Shown here: positions 12,494 to 24,565 of the stretch, in pieces
How the letters are laid out: every line of letters begins with the position of its first letter
Numbering within the stretch: the first letter of the stretch is position 1
Assembly (NCBI GenBank): GCA_947683625.1
Contig: CANTUR010000450.1
Location: forward strand, 124,001-188,000
Reading direction: 5' to 3'
Length of the DNA: 64,000 nt
DNA from: Mallotus nudiflorus
Lineage: Eukaryota; Streptophyta; Magnoliopsida; Malpighiales; Euphorbiaceae
Notes under the pieces: model-generated
Databases searched by the model: none
What the model saw: only the letters and a program-made list of their open reading frames with translations
Told to the model about the DNA's origin: nothing
Translations under genes and position numbers: made by a program

Positions 12494-12865
12494 TGATGCA
12501 ACCAAGCTAAGCAAGCCCATCAAACCAAGTGATCCATTGCATTATGAGGGACCAATGACAAGATCAAGGACAAAGAAGTTCAAACAAGCATTGAAATATT
12601 AAAAGTGAGGTTTTTCCTTAAACTTTGTTCTTTTGAAGCTTTGCAAGTTTACTTGAATTGTTTCACTTCTACCTTTCATTGCAATTTCTATATTATATTA
12701 GACTTAGAATTGTGTGATTGCTCATCTTATAATAGCTAAGTATCTTGCTTCAATTTAATAAGCAAGGGGTTTAGCTCTATTAAGACAACTATCCTTGATG
12801 ATCCTTGGGCTAATATTCAAAGTTAGATGCGCGTTCTATCTCTGTTATAGGTAGGGTTCATATCA
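12494..12865 (+). mobile_element. Solo LTR of short family B, left copy
   Basis: A 372-bp LTR from TGATGCAACC to GGGTTCATATCA. Flanks are CAAAT (12489-12493) and AAAAT (12866-12870), a 5-bp target duplication with one change. Its start encodes the CRM-type polyprotein tail GPMTRSRTKKFKQALKY and a stop, so the pol end overlaps the LTR. Compared with the long B LTRs it lacks several hundred base pairs of the middle. The inverted partner is at 30246-30617. Confidence 0.9.
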
Positions 12866-15192
12866 AAAATTGTGCATTCAATTAAATCAATTTAATTTAT
12901 GAGTTTGGAATGCTGGAATATGATTTTGAATATTTAATATGCAATTGGAATAATGGATAACTTTTTCTAAACCATTATGAGCAAATGTGCATGAGTTCAC
13001 AATTTGCACTCTAACATGCGCAAACTTGCACAAAATGTGCATAAAATTAAGCCAATTATATTCAAGAGTTTATGTATAACATGCTGAAAGCATTTGTGCA
13101 TAAATTTGCACGAGTTGAGGTTTTGGGTTTAAACATTCACAAATGTGGACAAATTATGCATTCAATTAAATCAATTTGAGTTATGAGTTTGGAATGCTGG
13201 AATATGATTTTAAATATTCAATATGCAATTGGAACAATGTATAACATGTTCAAAACCATTATGCGCGAATTTGCATGAGTTCATATTTTGTGTTCTAACA
13301 TGTGCGAACATGCACAAAATATGCTTTCAATTAAGTCAATTATATTCAGGAGTTTAGCATCATAGAATATGTTATTAGTATAGTGAATATTTAATTGGAG
13401 CATTGGATAACATGTTGAAAACCATTTGTGCACATATTTGCACGAGTTCTATTTTTTCATTCAAACAAGTGCAAATGTGCATAAATTGTGCATTCAATTA
13501 TTTCAGTTATATTCATAAGTTTATCATGGTAGAATACATAATTAGTATTATGAATTTGCAATTGGTACTTTGGATAACATGTTGAAAACCATTTGTGCAT
13601 AAATTTCCACGACTTCAGGTTTTGGGTTCAAACATTCGCAAATGTGCATAAATTATGCATTCAATTAAATCAATTTGATTTATGAGTTTGGAATGTTGGA
13701 ATATGATTTTGGGATATTCAATATGCAATCAGAACAATGGATAACATGTTTAAAACCATTATGTGCAAATTTGCATGAGTTCACAATTTGCATTCTAACA
13801 TGCACAAATGTGCATTCAATTAAGTCAATTATATTCAGGAGTTTATCATGGTAGAATATTTACTTAGTAAGGCGAATATTCAATTGAAAAATTGGATAAC
13901 ACGTTGAAAACCATTTGTGCATAAATTTGCACAAGTTGAGGTTTTGGGTTCAAACATTTTTAATTGTGCACAAATTGTGCATTCAATTATTTCAGTTGTA
14001 TTAACAAGTTTAGCATGGTAGAATATGTACTTAGTATTATGAATATGCAATTGGTATTTTGGATAACATGTTGAAAACCATTTGTACATAAATTTGCATG
14101 AGTTTCGGTTTTGGGTTCAAACATTCGCAAATGTGCACAAATTATGTATTCAATTAAATCAATTTGATTTATGAGTTTGGAATTTTGGAATATGATTTTA
14201 GGATATTCAATATTCAATTAGAACAATGGATAACATGTTCAAAACCATTATGTGCAAATTTGCATGAGTTCACAATTTGTGTTCTAACATGTGCAAACGT
14301 ACACAAACTATGCATTCAATTATGTCAATTATATTTAGGAGTTTAGTATGGTGAAAATTCAATTGGAACATTGGATGACATGTTGAAAACCATTTATGCA
14401 CAAATTTGCATGAGTTCAAGTCTTGCGTTCAGATAAGTGCAAATGTGCACAAATTGTACATTCAATTATTTCAGTTATATTCACAAATTTGGCATGGTAG
14501 AATATTTACTTAGTATTATGAATATGCAATTGGTACTTTGGTTAACATGTTGAAAACCATTTATGCATAAATTTGCATGAGTTCAGGTTTTGGGTTCAAA
14601 TTTTCGCAAATGTACACAAATTGTGGATTTAATTAAATCAATTTTATTTATGAGTTTGGAATGCTAGAATATGATATTGAATATTCAATATGCAATTGGA
14701 ACAATTGATAACATGTTCAAAACCATTATGATCAATTTTGCATGAGTTCAGAATTTGCATTATAACATTCGCACATGTGCAAAAAATGTGCATTCAATTA
14801 AATCAATTTGAATTATGAGTTTGGAAAGTTGGAATATGATTTTGGGATATTCAATATGCAATTGTAACAATGGATCACATGTACAAAACCATTATGCGCA
14901 AATTTGCATGTGTTCACAATTTGCTTTATATAACATACATAAACATGCACAAGCTGTGCATTCAAATATGTCAATTATATTCTGGAGTTTAGTATGGTAG
15001 AATATGTACTTAGTATGGTGAATATGCAATTGGAATGTTGGATAACATGTTGAAAACCATATGTGCAAAAATTTGCACAAGTTCAAGTTTTGCGTTCTAA
15101 CATGCGCAAACATGCACAAAATGTGCATTCAATTAAGTTAATTATATTCAGGAGTTTAGCATGGTAGAATATGTACTTAGTATGTTGAAAAC
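12866..15192 (-). repeat. Satellite array, reverse orientation
   Basis: Continues the array beyond the solo LTR. Positions up to about 14403 pair with 28687-30245 as an inverted duplication; 14404-15192 are outside it. A deletion junction GAGTTTATGTATAACATG lies near 13070. The array ends at LTR B sequence at 15193. Confidence 0.92.
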
Positions 15193-15437
15193 CCTACCTA
15201 TAACGGAGATAGAATGCACATCTAACTTTGAATATTAGCCCAAGGATGTTCAAGGATAGGTTGTTGATGGAGCTAAACCCCTTGCTTATTAAATCATAGC
15301 AAGATACTTAGCTATTAAAAGATGAACAATCACACAATTCTAAGTCTAATCTAACCTAGCAATTGTAATGAAAGTTAAATGTGAAATAATGTAAGTAAAC
15401 TTGCAAAGTTTCAAAGTTTAAGGAAAAACCTCACTTT
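15193..15437 (-). mobile_element. LTR B remnant joined to gag
   Basis: The U5-side ~245 bp of LTR B in minus orientation. The join to gag at about 15438 shows a large internal deletion of element B that removed PR, RT and IN. The U5 end is lost at the satellite border. Confidence 0.78.
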
Positions 15438-16200
15438 CAGTATTCTCAATCTTGATCACCATGTGCAACATATCATCCATGTCAACATAGTGGTGTAATT
15501 CCACTAAGTAAGCTATGTTTCTATTCAGCCCATGCAAAAACCTCACCATTATTGCCTCACAGTCTTCATTAATATTTGCTCTAATCATAGCTATCTCTAT
15601 TGCTTGATAGTACTCCTCTACACTTTTAGATCCTTGTATAATATTTTGAAGTTTATTATACAATTCTCTATAATAGTGTGTAAGAACAAACCTCTTGTGC
15701 ATGATTGCCTTCATCTCCTCCCTTGTCTTAATAGGTCGATCATGGTTCCTTCTTCTACTAGTCACCAATTGATCCCACCAAACAAGTGCATAATCGGTAA
15801 ACTCTACGACAACTAGCTTCACCTTCTTTTCTTTGAAGTATTGATGGTAGTCAAAGATGAACTCCACCTTCTTCTCCCATTCCAAATAGGCTTTGGCATC
15901 ACTTTTGCCTTGCAAGCTTGGAATTTTCATCTTGATGCTTCCTAAGTTGTTACCAATTCTTACACGCCCGTTTCTGCCCGAATTGAATGTTTGTTCGTCA
16001 TCCTCTTGTTCATGTCTCCCATGGGTTCTAGTATTGGCCGTATTGGCATCTCCATGATGACTTGACTCCATTTTGTCTATTTAGTCTGCCAAGTCTGCAA
16101 TTTGATTTGCCAAATCTAGCATTAGCTTCTTAAACAATTGGGTCATGGATTTCATGTACATCTTCTGATCGGGCATTCCTTCTTCACCTTCTTGAGCCAT
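15438..16200 (-). pseudogene. Gag pseudogene of element B
   Basis: The best start is the ATG at 16200 (MAQEGEEGMPDQKMYMKSM). It is followed by a leucine-rich helix, a single in-frame TAA near 16080, and then 217 open codons. The Gag core is complete: LGSIKMKIPSLQGKSD, YLEWEKKVEFIF, EEMKAIMHKRFV, YYRELYNKLQ, GSKSVEEYYQAIE and FLHGLNRNIA, ending at KIEN where it joins LTR sequence. The zinc knuckle and all of pol are missing. The core is the retrotransposon Gag domain that forms the cytoplasmic particle. The frame is well kept for a dead copy. Confidence 0.85.
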
Positions 16201-16856
16201 TGCTTTAATTTTTTCCTACAAGAAATTATTAGTAGCAATAAAAAAATCTCATAAAACACTCCCTTACGTGTTTCAGTCAATTTAAATGTTACACTCATAT
16301 TTCACTCAATAAGGCTTTTACCCTCTTATGAGCCCACCACTCGCCTTTTGCGACTCAAATTCCCCAAATCTCGATTCTAATAAAACTAATGCAAATTATA
16401 CAAGAATTGCTTCTTCAACTCAACACCACAATCATAAAAATCAAATTAAACTTAAAATTCAAAGTGACTATTCACAAATCAAATAAACAAGAAAATAAGT
16501 AAGTGAACAAAACTTCACTCAAAATTAAGAACAAAACCTAATTTTTAGAAGCCAAGAAATCATACGCAATGAAAATTAACAAAAGAATCAAATATGAGTT
16601 CTAAACCCACAACACAACCAACACAGTTCTGAATTAAAACAAAGTAACAATTTTTTTTTCAATAGATGCAGAAATTGAATAAACTAAATCAATCAAAGGT
16701 TGATAGATTTTGAACCCTTTTGCCTAAAACACAAAGATTGGATTTATTTTTTTTATTTTTTTTATTTTGAGAAGAATTGAGAAGTTAAAGAAGAAATTAT
16801 GAAAGAAAATTAAATGATAAATAACCAAACCTTGAAGTTTGGCCCTGATACCAAAT
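16201..16856 (-). other. Leader and primer-binding site of element B
   Basis: The minus strand starts after the LTR with TTTGGTATCAGGGCC (primer site for initiator tRNA-Met, one change from TGGTATCAGAGC). The leader is A/T-rich and carries the doubled motif at 16291-16308 and 16257-16279. Confidence 0.78.
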
Positions 16857-16960
16857 TGATACGAACCCTAGCTATAACAAAGATAGAACATGCATCCAAC
16901 TTTGAATATTAGCCCAAGGATCATCAAGGATAGGTTGTGTTAATGGAGCTAAACCCCTTG

Positions 16961-17799
16961 TGATGGGAATTGTAGGTTTCATCAATTAACTCCCCAGTAG
17001 CAAGAATACTATGATAAGTTGTATTAGAAGAAAACTAGAAATTACCAATTTAATCAACAAATTCGGATCGTTCAAAGATTGAAGTAAGAAGATAGATGCT
17101 ACTTAACCCCTTTACCAACAAGGATAAAGATACTAAGATAGACTTTGAATTTCCTCTTATGCCACAAATAAGAAAGTTTGATAAATAACAAGAAAACAAA
17201 GATTTAGATTTTGACACCACAAGCTAGAATAAAGCTTGATAAGTCACAAAGTTCATGCAAGAAATTAAAGACAAAATTCCTCATAATAAAACTCAAACAA
17301 AGTTATAATTCATATATCAAATTCAATCATGCTCTAAAAGAAAGAAAAGGACTTGTTTATATAGAGTACAAGTCCATGCACACACTACTAAAATAGACTC
17401 ACACACATAGGATTACTTTTACTCTTAAATGGCCTTAATAACCACTACCCACATTAATAGCCATTACTTGGTATTAATTACCCCATTAACTTGTATATGG
17501 TGACTCTTAATAACCACTACCCACATTAATAGCCATTACTTGGTATTAATTACCCCATTAACTTGTATATGGTGGCTACATGTAACCCTAATTGTTATTA
17601 ACATAAAAACAAGTTAAATATTATTCCTTGGGCCTCCATGGATGCCTTAGTGGGTTGAAATTCTTGGACTTTCCAAATGTCCCTAATTAAACCCAATATG
17701 GCTTCTTGAAGCTTCTTGGATTTGGACCTTGTGATTGGGCCTTCTTGTACTATTAATGGATCTTGGATCTCTTTAGGCTTTGAACTTGGATTCACATCA
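16961..17799 (-). repeat. 3' LTR of element C
   Basis: 839 bp. It contains a 72-bp tandem duplication (first unit from 17434, second from 17506) that is present in the 5' LTR as well. The last ~200 bp on the U3 side encode the end of pol. A TATATAAA box (sense) lies at about 17356-17363. Confidence 0.92.
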
Positions 17800-18885
17800 T
17801 TCCCCCTTTCTTCAAAAGGATTTGTCCTCAAATTAGCTCCTTCATCATTATCACCTACATCAAACAAAGACAAGTCACTAACATTGAAAGTAGCACTAAC
17901 ATTGCCATACTCACTTGGAAGTTCTAGCTTGTAGGCATTGTTGTTGATGCGTTGAAGCACTTTAAAAGGACCATCTCCTCTTGGCATAAACTTTGACTTC
18001 CTTTGGTTAGGAAATCTTTCCTTCCTCAAGTGCACCCACACCCAATCTCCGGGCTCAAAAATGACTTGCTTCCTCCATTTGTTGTGTTGCTTTTCATATT
18101 GGAGTGTCTTCTTCTCAATGTTTGCATGCACCTTCTCATGCAAAGTCTTAATGAACTCAACTTTTTGTTTCCTCTCTAGATTAGCTTTGTCCAATGGCAA
18201 TGGTAGCAAATCTAGTGGAGTCAATGGGTTGAATCCATACACAACTTCAAATGGTGAGCAATTTGTTGAACCATGCACACTCCTATTGTAAGCAAATTCC
18301 ACATGTGGCAAACATTCTTCCCAATTCTTCAGATTTCTTTGGACGTTTGTCCATCCATTTGTGGATGAAAAGTTGTAGAATACAAAAGCTTTGTCCCCAT
18401 ATTTCCCTAAAGAGTCTTCCAAAAGTGACTTAGGAATTTGACATCCCTATCACTCACAATGGTCCTTGGCACTCCATGTAGCCTTACAATCTCCTTGAAG
18501 AATAGATTGGCAATATGGGTTGCATCATCCATCTTGTGACATGGAATGAAATATGCCATTTTGGTAAACCTATCCACAATAACAAAAATGGAATCTCTCC
18601 CTCGGACCTAGGTAATCCTAAAACAAAATCCATAGAAATGTCTACCCAAGGTTCATTTGGTATGGTAAAAGGTGTGTACAAACCATGAGGCATTGCTTTG
18701 GATTTGGCTTGTTTGCAAGTGATGCATTTCTCATAAATTCTCTCAACGTCCCTTTTCATGTGTGGCCAAAAGAAATGGCCACCCAACACATCCAAAGTTT
18801 TCTTAATCCCAAAATGCCCCTTTAAACCTCCACTATGTGCCTCTCTCATAAGTAACTCTCTTAAAGAACTTTGTGGCACACACAA
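17598..18885 (-). pseudogene. Integrase pseudogene of element C, with CR-type tail
   Basis: Integrase inserts the cDNA copy into the chromosome. The HHCC zinc domain (REAHSGGLKGHFGIKK, CITC) and the first catalytic Asp (ISMDFVLGLP) lie in 18484-18885. A frameshift follows, and the second Asp region (SDRDVKF) is near 18450. The last part is open at 17598-18422. A deletion there removed the third catalytic residue, the Glu normally found in a GQTEVVNR motif. GDWVWVHLRKERFPNQ and the GPY/F-like module (GPFKVLQRINNNAY) remain. The frame crosses the polypurine tract, runs ~200 nt into the LTR and ends after GPITRSKSKKLQEAILGL. This tail in the LTR is typical of CRM elements. Confidence 0.88.
17800..17812 (-). 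other. Polypurine tract of element C
   Basis: The sense strand reads AAGAAAGGGGGAA directly before the 3' LTR start TGATGTGAATCC. It primes plus-strand DNA synthesis. Confidence 0.85.
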
Positions 18886-18894
18886 TTTGTTTTC

Positions 18895-20330
18895 CTAAAA
18901 AAGAAAACCATCAAACTTATAGAACTTATCAAAACCCCCTTTCTCACATGCCCCATAAACATTAGCAAAATTAGGATCATTAGAATAAAGATCTTTGATG
19001 TATTCAAATCCTAATAATTTTGCATCAAGTTTAGAGATCAAGGCATACCTTCTTGACAATGCATCGGCCACCACATTTTCTTTCCCTTCCTTGTACTTAA
19101 TGATGTATAGAAAGGATTCAATGAATTCCACCCATTTTGCATGTCTCTTGTTGAGCTTTCCTTGTCCTTTGAGATACTTCAAGGACTCATGGTCAGTGTG
19201 AATTATGAATTCTTTGTAACCAAGGTAATGCTGCTATGTCTTTAGAACCCTCACCAATGCATAGAACTCCTTGTCATATGTAGGGTAGTTTAGACTTGCT
19301 CCACTTAGCTTTTTACTAAAGAATGCTATGGGCTTGCCTTCTTGCATTAAAACTCCTCCAATACCTATGCCACTTGCATCACACTCAATCTCAAAAGGTT
19401 TAGTAAAATTTGGCAAAGATAACAAAAGGTGCAAAACTTAATTTATCTTTTAGCAAGTCAAAAGCCTCATATTGTTCAATTCCCCACTTAAAACCAATAT
19501 TCTTTTTGATGCATTCAGTTAAAGGTGCAACTATGGTAGAAAAATTTTTAATGAACCTTCTATAAAAGCTAGCTAAACCATGAAAGCTTATTGCATCACT
19601 TACACTTGTGGGTGTTGGCCATTCTCTAATTACTTTTACCTTTTCTTGATCAACATGAATGCCCTTGTCATTGAAAATATATCCAAGAAAAGTAATTTCA
19701 TTAGTGCAAAATAGCATTTCTTTAGATTAGCATACAACTTCTCTTCTCTAAGCACATAAAAAACACAAGTCAAATGTTGTACATGCTCATCTAAAGTTTT
19801 GCTATAAACCAAGATATCATCAAAATAGATAACAACAAATTTGCCTATGAATGCTCTTAAAACAAGATTCATCAATCTCATGAAAGTGCTTGGTGCATTA
19901 GTTAAACCAAAAGGCATTACTAACCACTCATATAAACCATGTTTAATTTTAAAAGCTATTTTCCATTCATCACCTTCTCTCATTCTAATTTGATGATAAC
20001 CAGATTTCAAATCAATTTTTGAAAACAAATATGAACCATGCAATTCATCCAACATGTCATCTAGCCTAGGAATGGGATGCTAATACTTCACTGTGATTTT
20101 ATTTACAGCACGACAATCAACACACATCCTCCAAGTTCCATCTTTCTTAGGCACTAACAAGATGGGTACGGCACATGGACTCATGCTTTCACGAACATAA
20201 CCCTTCTCCATAAGTTCACTCACTTGCTTTTGGATTTCCTTGGTCTCCTCCGGATTATATCTATATGCTGGTCTATTTGGAATGCTTGCTCCGGTCCGGG
20301 TATGAAATCAATTTGGTGCTCAATGCCTCT
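18895..20330 (-). pseudogene. Reverse transcriptase-RNase H pseudogene of element C
   Basis: RT copies the element RNA into DNA and RNase H removes the template. In order: KGYVRESMSPCAVP and LVPKKDGTWRM (about 20100-20220), a stop where an Arg is expected before HPIPRLDDM, KIDLKSGYHQIRM, GLYEWLVMPFGLTNAP, and the catalytic YFDDILVYSK (near 19800). A frameshift lies near 19715. The connection domain FYRRFIKNF and RNase H follow: FEIECDASGIGIGG, TDHESLKYL and ADALSRR are kept. One stop stands where Trp is expected before QHYL. The catalytic aspartates are present, but at least three breaks make it inactive. Confidence 0.88.
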
Positions 20331-20713
20331 TTTAGGTGGCAAACCATTTGGAATTTATTCTGGAAATAAATCTTCATAAACCTGCAAAAGATCAACAACA
20401 ACACTAGGCAAACCATTGGTTATTTCATTAGAAATATGCAAAATCTCCTTGTACATAAGTACAAGCATGTGTTGCCTCAAAAGCATAGCTTCCTTCACAT
20501 CACTCATTTTTGCATAAACACTCATTTTTCTTTCATTTGAACCTTGTTTTCTCTCACTATGTGTTTCCCATTTTGGTAAAGAGAATTGGAATTTTTAGGT
20601 TCACTCATCTCACCTTTTTCTTTACTCTCAAAGGTTTCCCTTCCCAAAGAATTTCCCAATGAAGAAGCTATTTCTTCATATTATTGCTTGATGCACATTT
20701 GGTCTTCAAAAAT

Positions 20714-22280
20714 CTATTTTGGAGTTGATGGTCCAAGGTTAAACCTTTTTCCATCCATAGTCAAAGTATACATATTTTTGAATCCATCATGATTAGCCCT
20801 TCTATCATATTGCCAAGGTCTCCCTAACAACACATGTCTGGCCAACATTGGCAACACATCACACAACACCTCATCCTTATATCTACCAATTTGAAAAGAA
20901 ACTAGAACTTGCTTATTTACCTTTATAACTCCACTTTCATTAAGCCATTGCAACTTGTATGGTCTTGGGTGCTTGGTAGTAGGCAACTTCAATTTCTCCA
21001 TTAGCAAAGTGCTTGCTACATTAGTACAACTTCCACTATCCATAATCATGTTGCACAACTTGTTAGAAATCAAACAATGAGTATGAAATAAATTTTCCCT
21101 TTGCTCCCTATGGACATCATGTTTATTTTGGAAACTCAATGTTCTTTGAACAATAAGATTATCTCCCTTAGCACATTCAACATCACTATAATCTTCTAAA
21201 GAAGGCATATTATCATCACTATCCCCCTAACTCTCCGACCCAGTATCACCATCCCTTAGAATCATAGCTTTATTATTTGGACATTCCCTAGCAATGTGCC
21301 CATAACCCAAACACTTAAAACATTTAATTCCCCTAGTTTGTGCTGGTTGATTCTTACCCTTTCCCTTATTACCCAAGTCAATTTTAGGTTTAGTTTCTTC
21401 CACTTTTAACTTATTAAAAGGTTTATCATCCTTTTTCCCCCATGAATTTTTCCAAGAAGAAGAAGAACCCACATTTGGTTTAGAATCATACCTCTTTCCT
21501 TTCAATTTCCTTTCCACTTTCATGGCCAAATTAACCATATCTTCAATCTCCACATAATGTTGTAAATAAACAACATCAGCAATGTTTTTGTTTAGCCCTC
21601 TCAAGAACCTTTCCATGGTAGCTTCACGATCTTCTACCACATTTGCTCTAATCATAGCCTTCTCCATTTCTTTGTGATACTCCTCCACACTCATGGATCC
21701 TTGAATTAAAGTAGTGGCTTGAAACAAACCTCTTTCTCATGATTTGCTTCATTTCCCTCCAAGACTCCAGGGGTCTTTCTCCATATCTACGTCTTTCCTT
21801 GCAAAATTGATCCCACCAAACAATTGCATAATCACTAAACTCAATAGCGATAAGTTTTACCTTTTTCTCCTCTGAATAATTGTGACATTCAAAGATGAGT
21901 TCCACTTTCCTCTCCCATTCAAGGTACACATGTAGATCATTTCTTCCTTGGAATGAAGGAATCTTCATTTTGATGCTTCCAAGGTTGCGATCAATATCAT
22001 CATTAGGACATCCTCTCCTAGCTTGTCTCCTAGGATTGATTTGTTGTCCCACCAAGGTGACTTGATCATCATCCAAATCATCCTCTCCTTCATAGTCCTA
22101 TTGGTCAATTGGTGGATGTCTCCTTTATCTAGACTCTCCTCATAATTGGTTTAGGATGCCATCATGCCTCTCCAATTTCTCATTGACTCCTGCCATCATG
22201 TTAAACATTCTTTTGAATTGTTGTTGCATAGCTTGAATCACATGATCATTTGTAGAAGAAGAACTTGTGTCTTTTGACAT
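20714..22280 (-). pseudogene. Gag-protease pseudogene of element C
   Basis: Starts at the ATG at 22280 (MSKDTSSSSTNDHV). Two stops lie near 22130. The Gag core (MKIPSFQGRND, YAIVWWDQF, MRKRFV) is open from 22076, and a small deletion with frameshift near 21730 removed the expected RELY segment. The frame then continues (GSMSVEEYHKEMEKAM) to the zinc knuckle CFKCLGYGHIAREC (C-X2-C-X4-H-X4-C), which would bind the RNA genome. After one stop at 21227 comes an acidic linker and the retropepsin-type protease with active-site motif DSGSCTN and VLLGRPW, ending at a stop at 20714. Gag and PR share a frame apart from that stop. Confidence 0.87.
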
Positions 22281-22953
22281 GATTGTAAAACCTAAAATTT
22301 TAACAAAAGAAAATAGAAAGAAACAATCTCATAACACTCCCTCACATGTTTCACTCAAAATTGATGTATACCACTCGTGTTTACACTCAATTTTGGCTTT
22401 TTCTCTAATGATCTCAAACTCTTACCTTTTACCTCTCAAATTTGCCTTTTGATTTCTTAGATGAACTAAGTTTCTCAATCAAACAAAATTCAAGAATGTA
22501 GTAATCAATGATAAAAAAATCGGTAGGCTTAAAGAAATGAACAATTTGTAACAAATAGGCTAATAGAAATGAAAAACAAAGATAGATCATCAAAGAACAC
22601 AAAGAGACAGAATTATAAAGATAGATCTCAATGGAATATGAAGAGTCAATTTTTTTTAATGTAAACTGAGAGCTAACATAAGAATATCAAAGATAACATT
22701 TTTTTTATGGGCGAATTTCTTTTTTTTTTTGATATATGCACGAATTGAAAGGTATCACAAAAATCTCAAAGATAACAACTTTTTTTTTATATTTGCCAAA
22801 AAAATCTTGAGATAAGAAGAATAAAGATAAAAAAAAAGAATAATATATAGCAAGAAAGGTGCAAAATATAAGATGAACACAAGATATTGAGAACTAAAAG
22901 ATAGTTTTGGATATGCAAACCTCAATCTTGAGCCAATGCTTTGATACCACTTA
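22281..22953 (-). other. Leader and primer-binding site of element C
   Basis: After the 5' LTR the sense strand reads AAGTGGTATCAAAGCATTGG (22953 downwards), a primer site for initiator tRNA-Met. The leader is A/T-rich and holds the doubled motif at 22372-22389 and 22335-22357, about 55-110 nt before the gag ATG. Confidence 0.82.
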
Positions 22954-23793
22954 TGATGGGAATTGTAGGTTTCATCAATTAACTCCCCAGTAGCAAGAAT
23001 ACTATGATAAGTTGAATTAGAAGAAAACTAGAAATTACCAATTTAATCCACAAATTCGGATCGTTCAAAGATTAATGTAAGAAGATAGATGCTACTTAAC
23101 CCCTTTACCAATAAGGATAAAGATTCTAAGATAGACTTTTAATTTCCTCTTATGCAACAAACAAGAAAGTTTAATAAATAACAAGAAAACAAAGATTTAG
23201 ATTTTGACACCACAAGCTAGAATAAAGCTTAATAAGTCACAAAGTTCATGCAAGAAATTAAAGATAAAATTCCTCATAATAAAACTCAAACAAAGTTATA
23301 ATTCATATATCAAATTCAATCATGGTCCTAAAAGAAAGAAAAGGACTTGTTTATATAGAGTACAAGTCCATGCACACACTACTAAAATAGACTCACACAC
23401 ATAGGATTACTTTTACTCTTAAATGGCCTTAATAACCACTACCCACATTAATAGCCATTACTTGGTATTAATTACCCCATTAACTTGTATATGGTGACTC
23501 TTAATAACCACTACCCACATTAATAGCCATTACTTGGTATTAATTACCCCATTAACTTATATATGATGGCTACATGTAACCCTAATTGTTATTAACACAA
23601 AAACAAGTTAAATATTATTCCTTAGGCCTCCATGGATGCCTTATTTGGTTAAAATTCTTGGACTTTCCAAATGTCCCTAATTAAACCCAATATGGCTTCT
23701 TGAAGCTTCTTGGATTTGGACCTTGTGATTGGGCCTTCTTGTACTATTAATGGATCTTGGATCTCTTTAGGCTTTGAACTTGGATTCACATCA
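22954..23793 (-). repeat. 5' LTR of element C
   Basis: 840 bp, TGATGTGAATCC...CAATTCCCATCA in the sense direction. It carries the same 72-bp internal duplication as the 3' LTR and a TATATAAA box at about 23350-23357. Confidence 0.92.
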
Positions 23794-24565
23794 CCTTGCT
23801 TTTTAAATCAAAGCAAGATACTTAGCTATTAAAAGATGAACAATCACACAATTCTAAGTCTAATTTTACCTAGCAATTGTAATGAAAGGTAGATGTGAAA
23901 TAATTCAAGTAAACTTGCAAAGTTTCAAAAGAACGAAGTTTAAGGAAAAACCTCACTTTCAATATTTCAATGCTTAAATTCATTTGTCATAGGGTTAGCC
24001 ATTATATTGGCATGTAAACAACCTATCCTTGAAGGAAAAGGTTTTATTCCTTATTCCCAAAGATACCAATATAGGAAAATCCTTAATTAAGGAGATTTCC
24101 TTCAAAATAGGACAACTAATGACAACTCATCTTTGAAAAGTCAAAATTGACAACTTATTACAACTAAGCATTGAAGCATGCCATGTTATATGCCATATTA
24201 CATGTTAACCACTGAACCTTGACTTTGACTTGTTGACTATTTGACTTTGATTTTGACCTGTTGACTTATTGACTTTGACTTGGAATATCCTTGAATCTTC
24301 TCACATCTTCTAGAGTCTTCTTGAATCTTCCTTATCGACTCCAAAATAAAAAAAAATAACTTGCAAATTCGTCTAATTCAAGCTAATTAATTTCATAAGA
24401 GGAAATTAAGCTAATTAGCTTAAATTCTTCATCATATGGCTCCAAGGTTGTACTTATAGTTGAATCCACCAACTTGCATGTGATGTGAATGACAAATGAA
24501 ATCAGTGCTTATTTGAACTTCTTTGTCCTTTATCTTATCATCGGTCCCTTATAATGTAAGGGATC

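Larger units (their letters stand above)
16961..23793 (-). mobile_element. Element C, full-length CRM-type Gypsy retrotransposon
   Basis: A 6833-bp minus-strand element with both LTRs, primer site, leader, gag, PR, RT-RNase H, IN and polypurine tract. Target duplication CCTTG lies at 16956-16960 and 23794-23798. The RT and IN sequence and the pol end inside the 3' LTR place it in the CRM clade. The two LTRs differ at roughly 20 sites by eye, so the insertion is not very recent. All genes carry frameshifts, stops or deletions. It lies inside the 5' LTR of element B and is therefore younger than B. Confidence 0.93.
16857..24565 (-). mobile_element. 5' LTR of element B, split by element C
   Basis: The LTR is in two parts, 16857-16960 and 23799-24565. 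They rejoin perfectly once element C and one CCTTG are removed. The U3 side encodes the tail codons for GPM-RSRTKKFK in the sense direction. Element D abuts at 24566, so the very start of the LTR is not seen. Confidence 0.85.

Noticed and set aside
15532..15816. Plus-strand open frame of 94 codons
   Set aside because: Antisense shadow of the element B gag.
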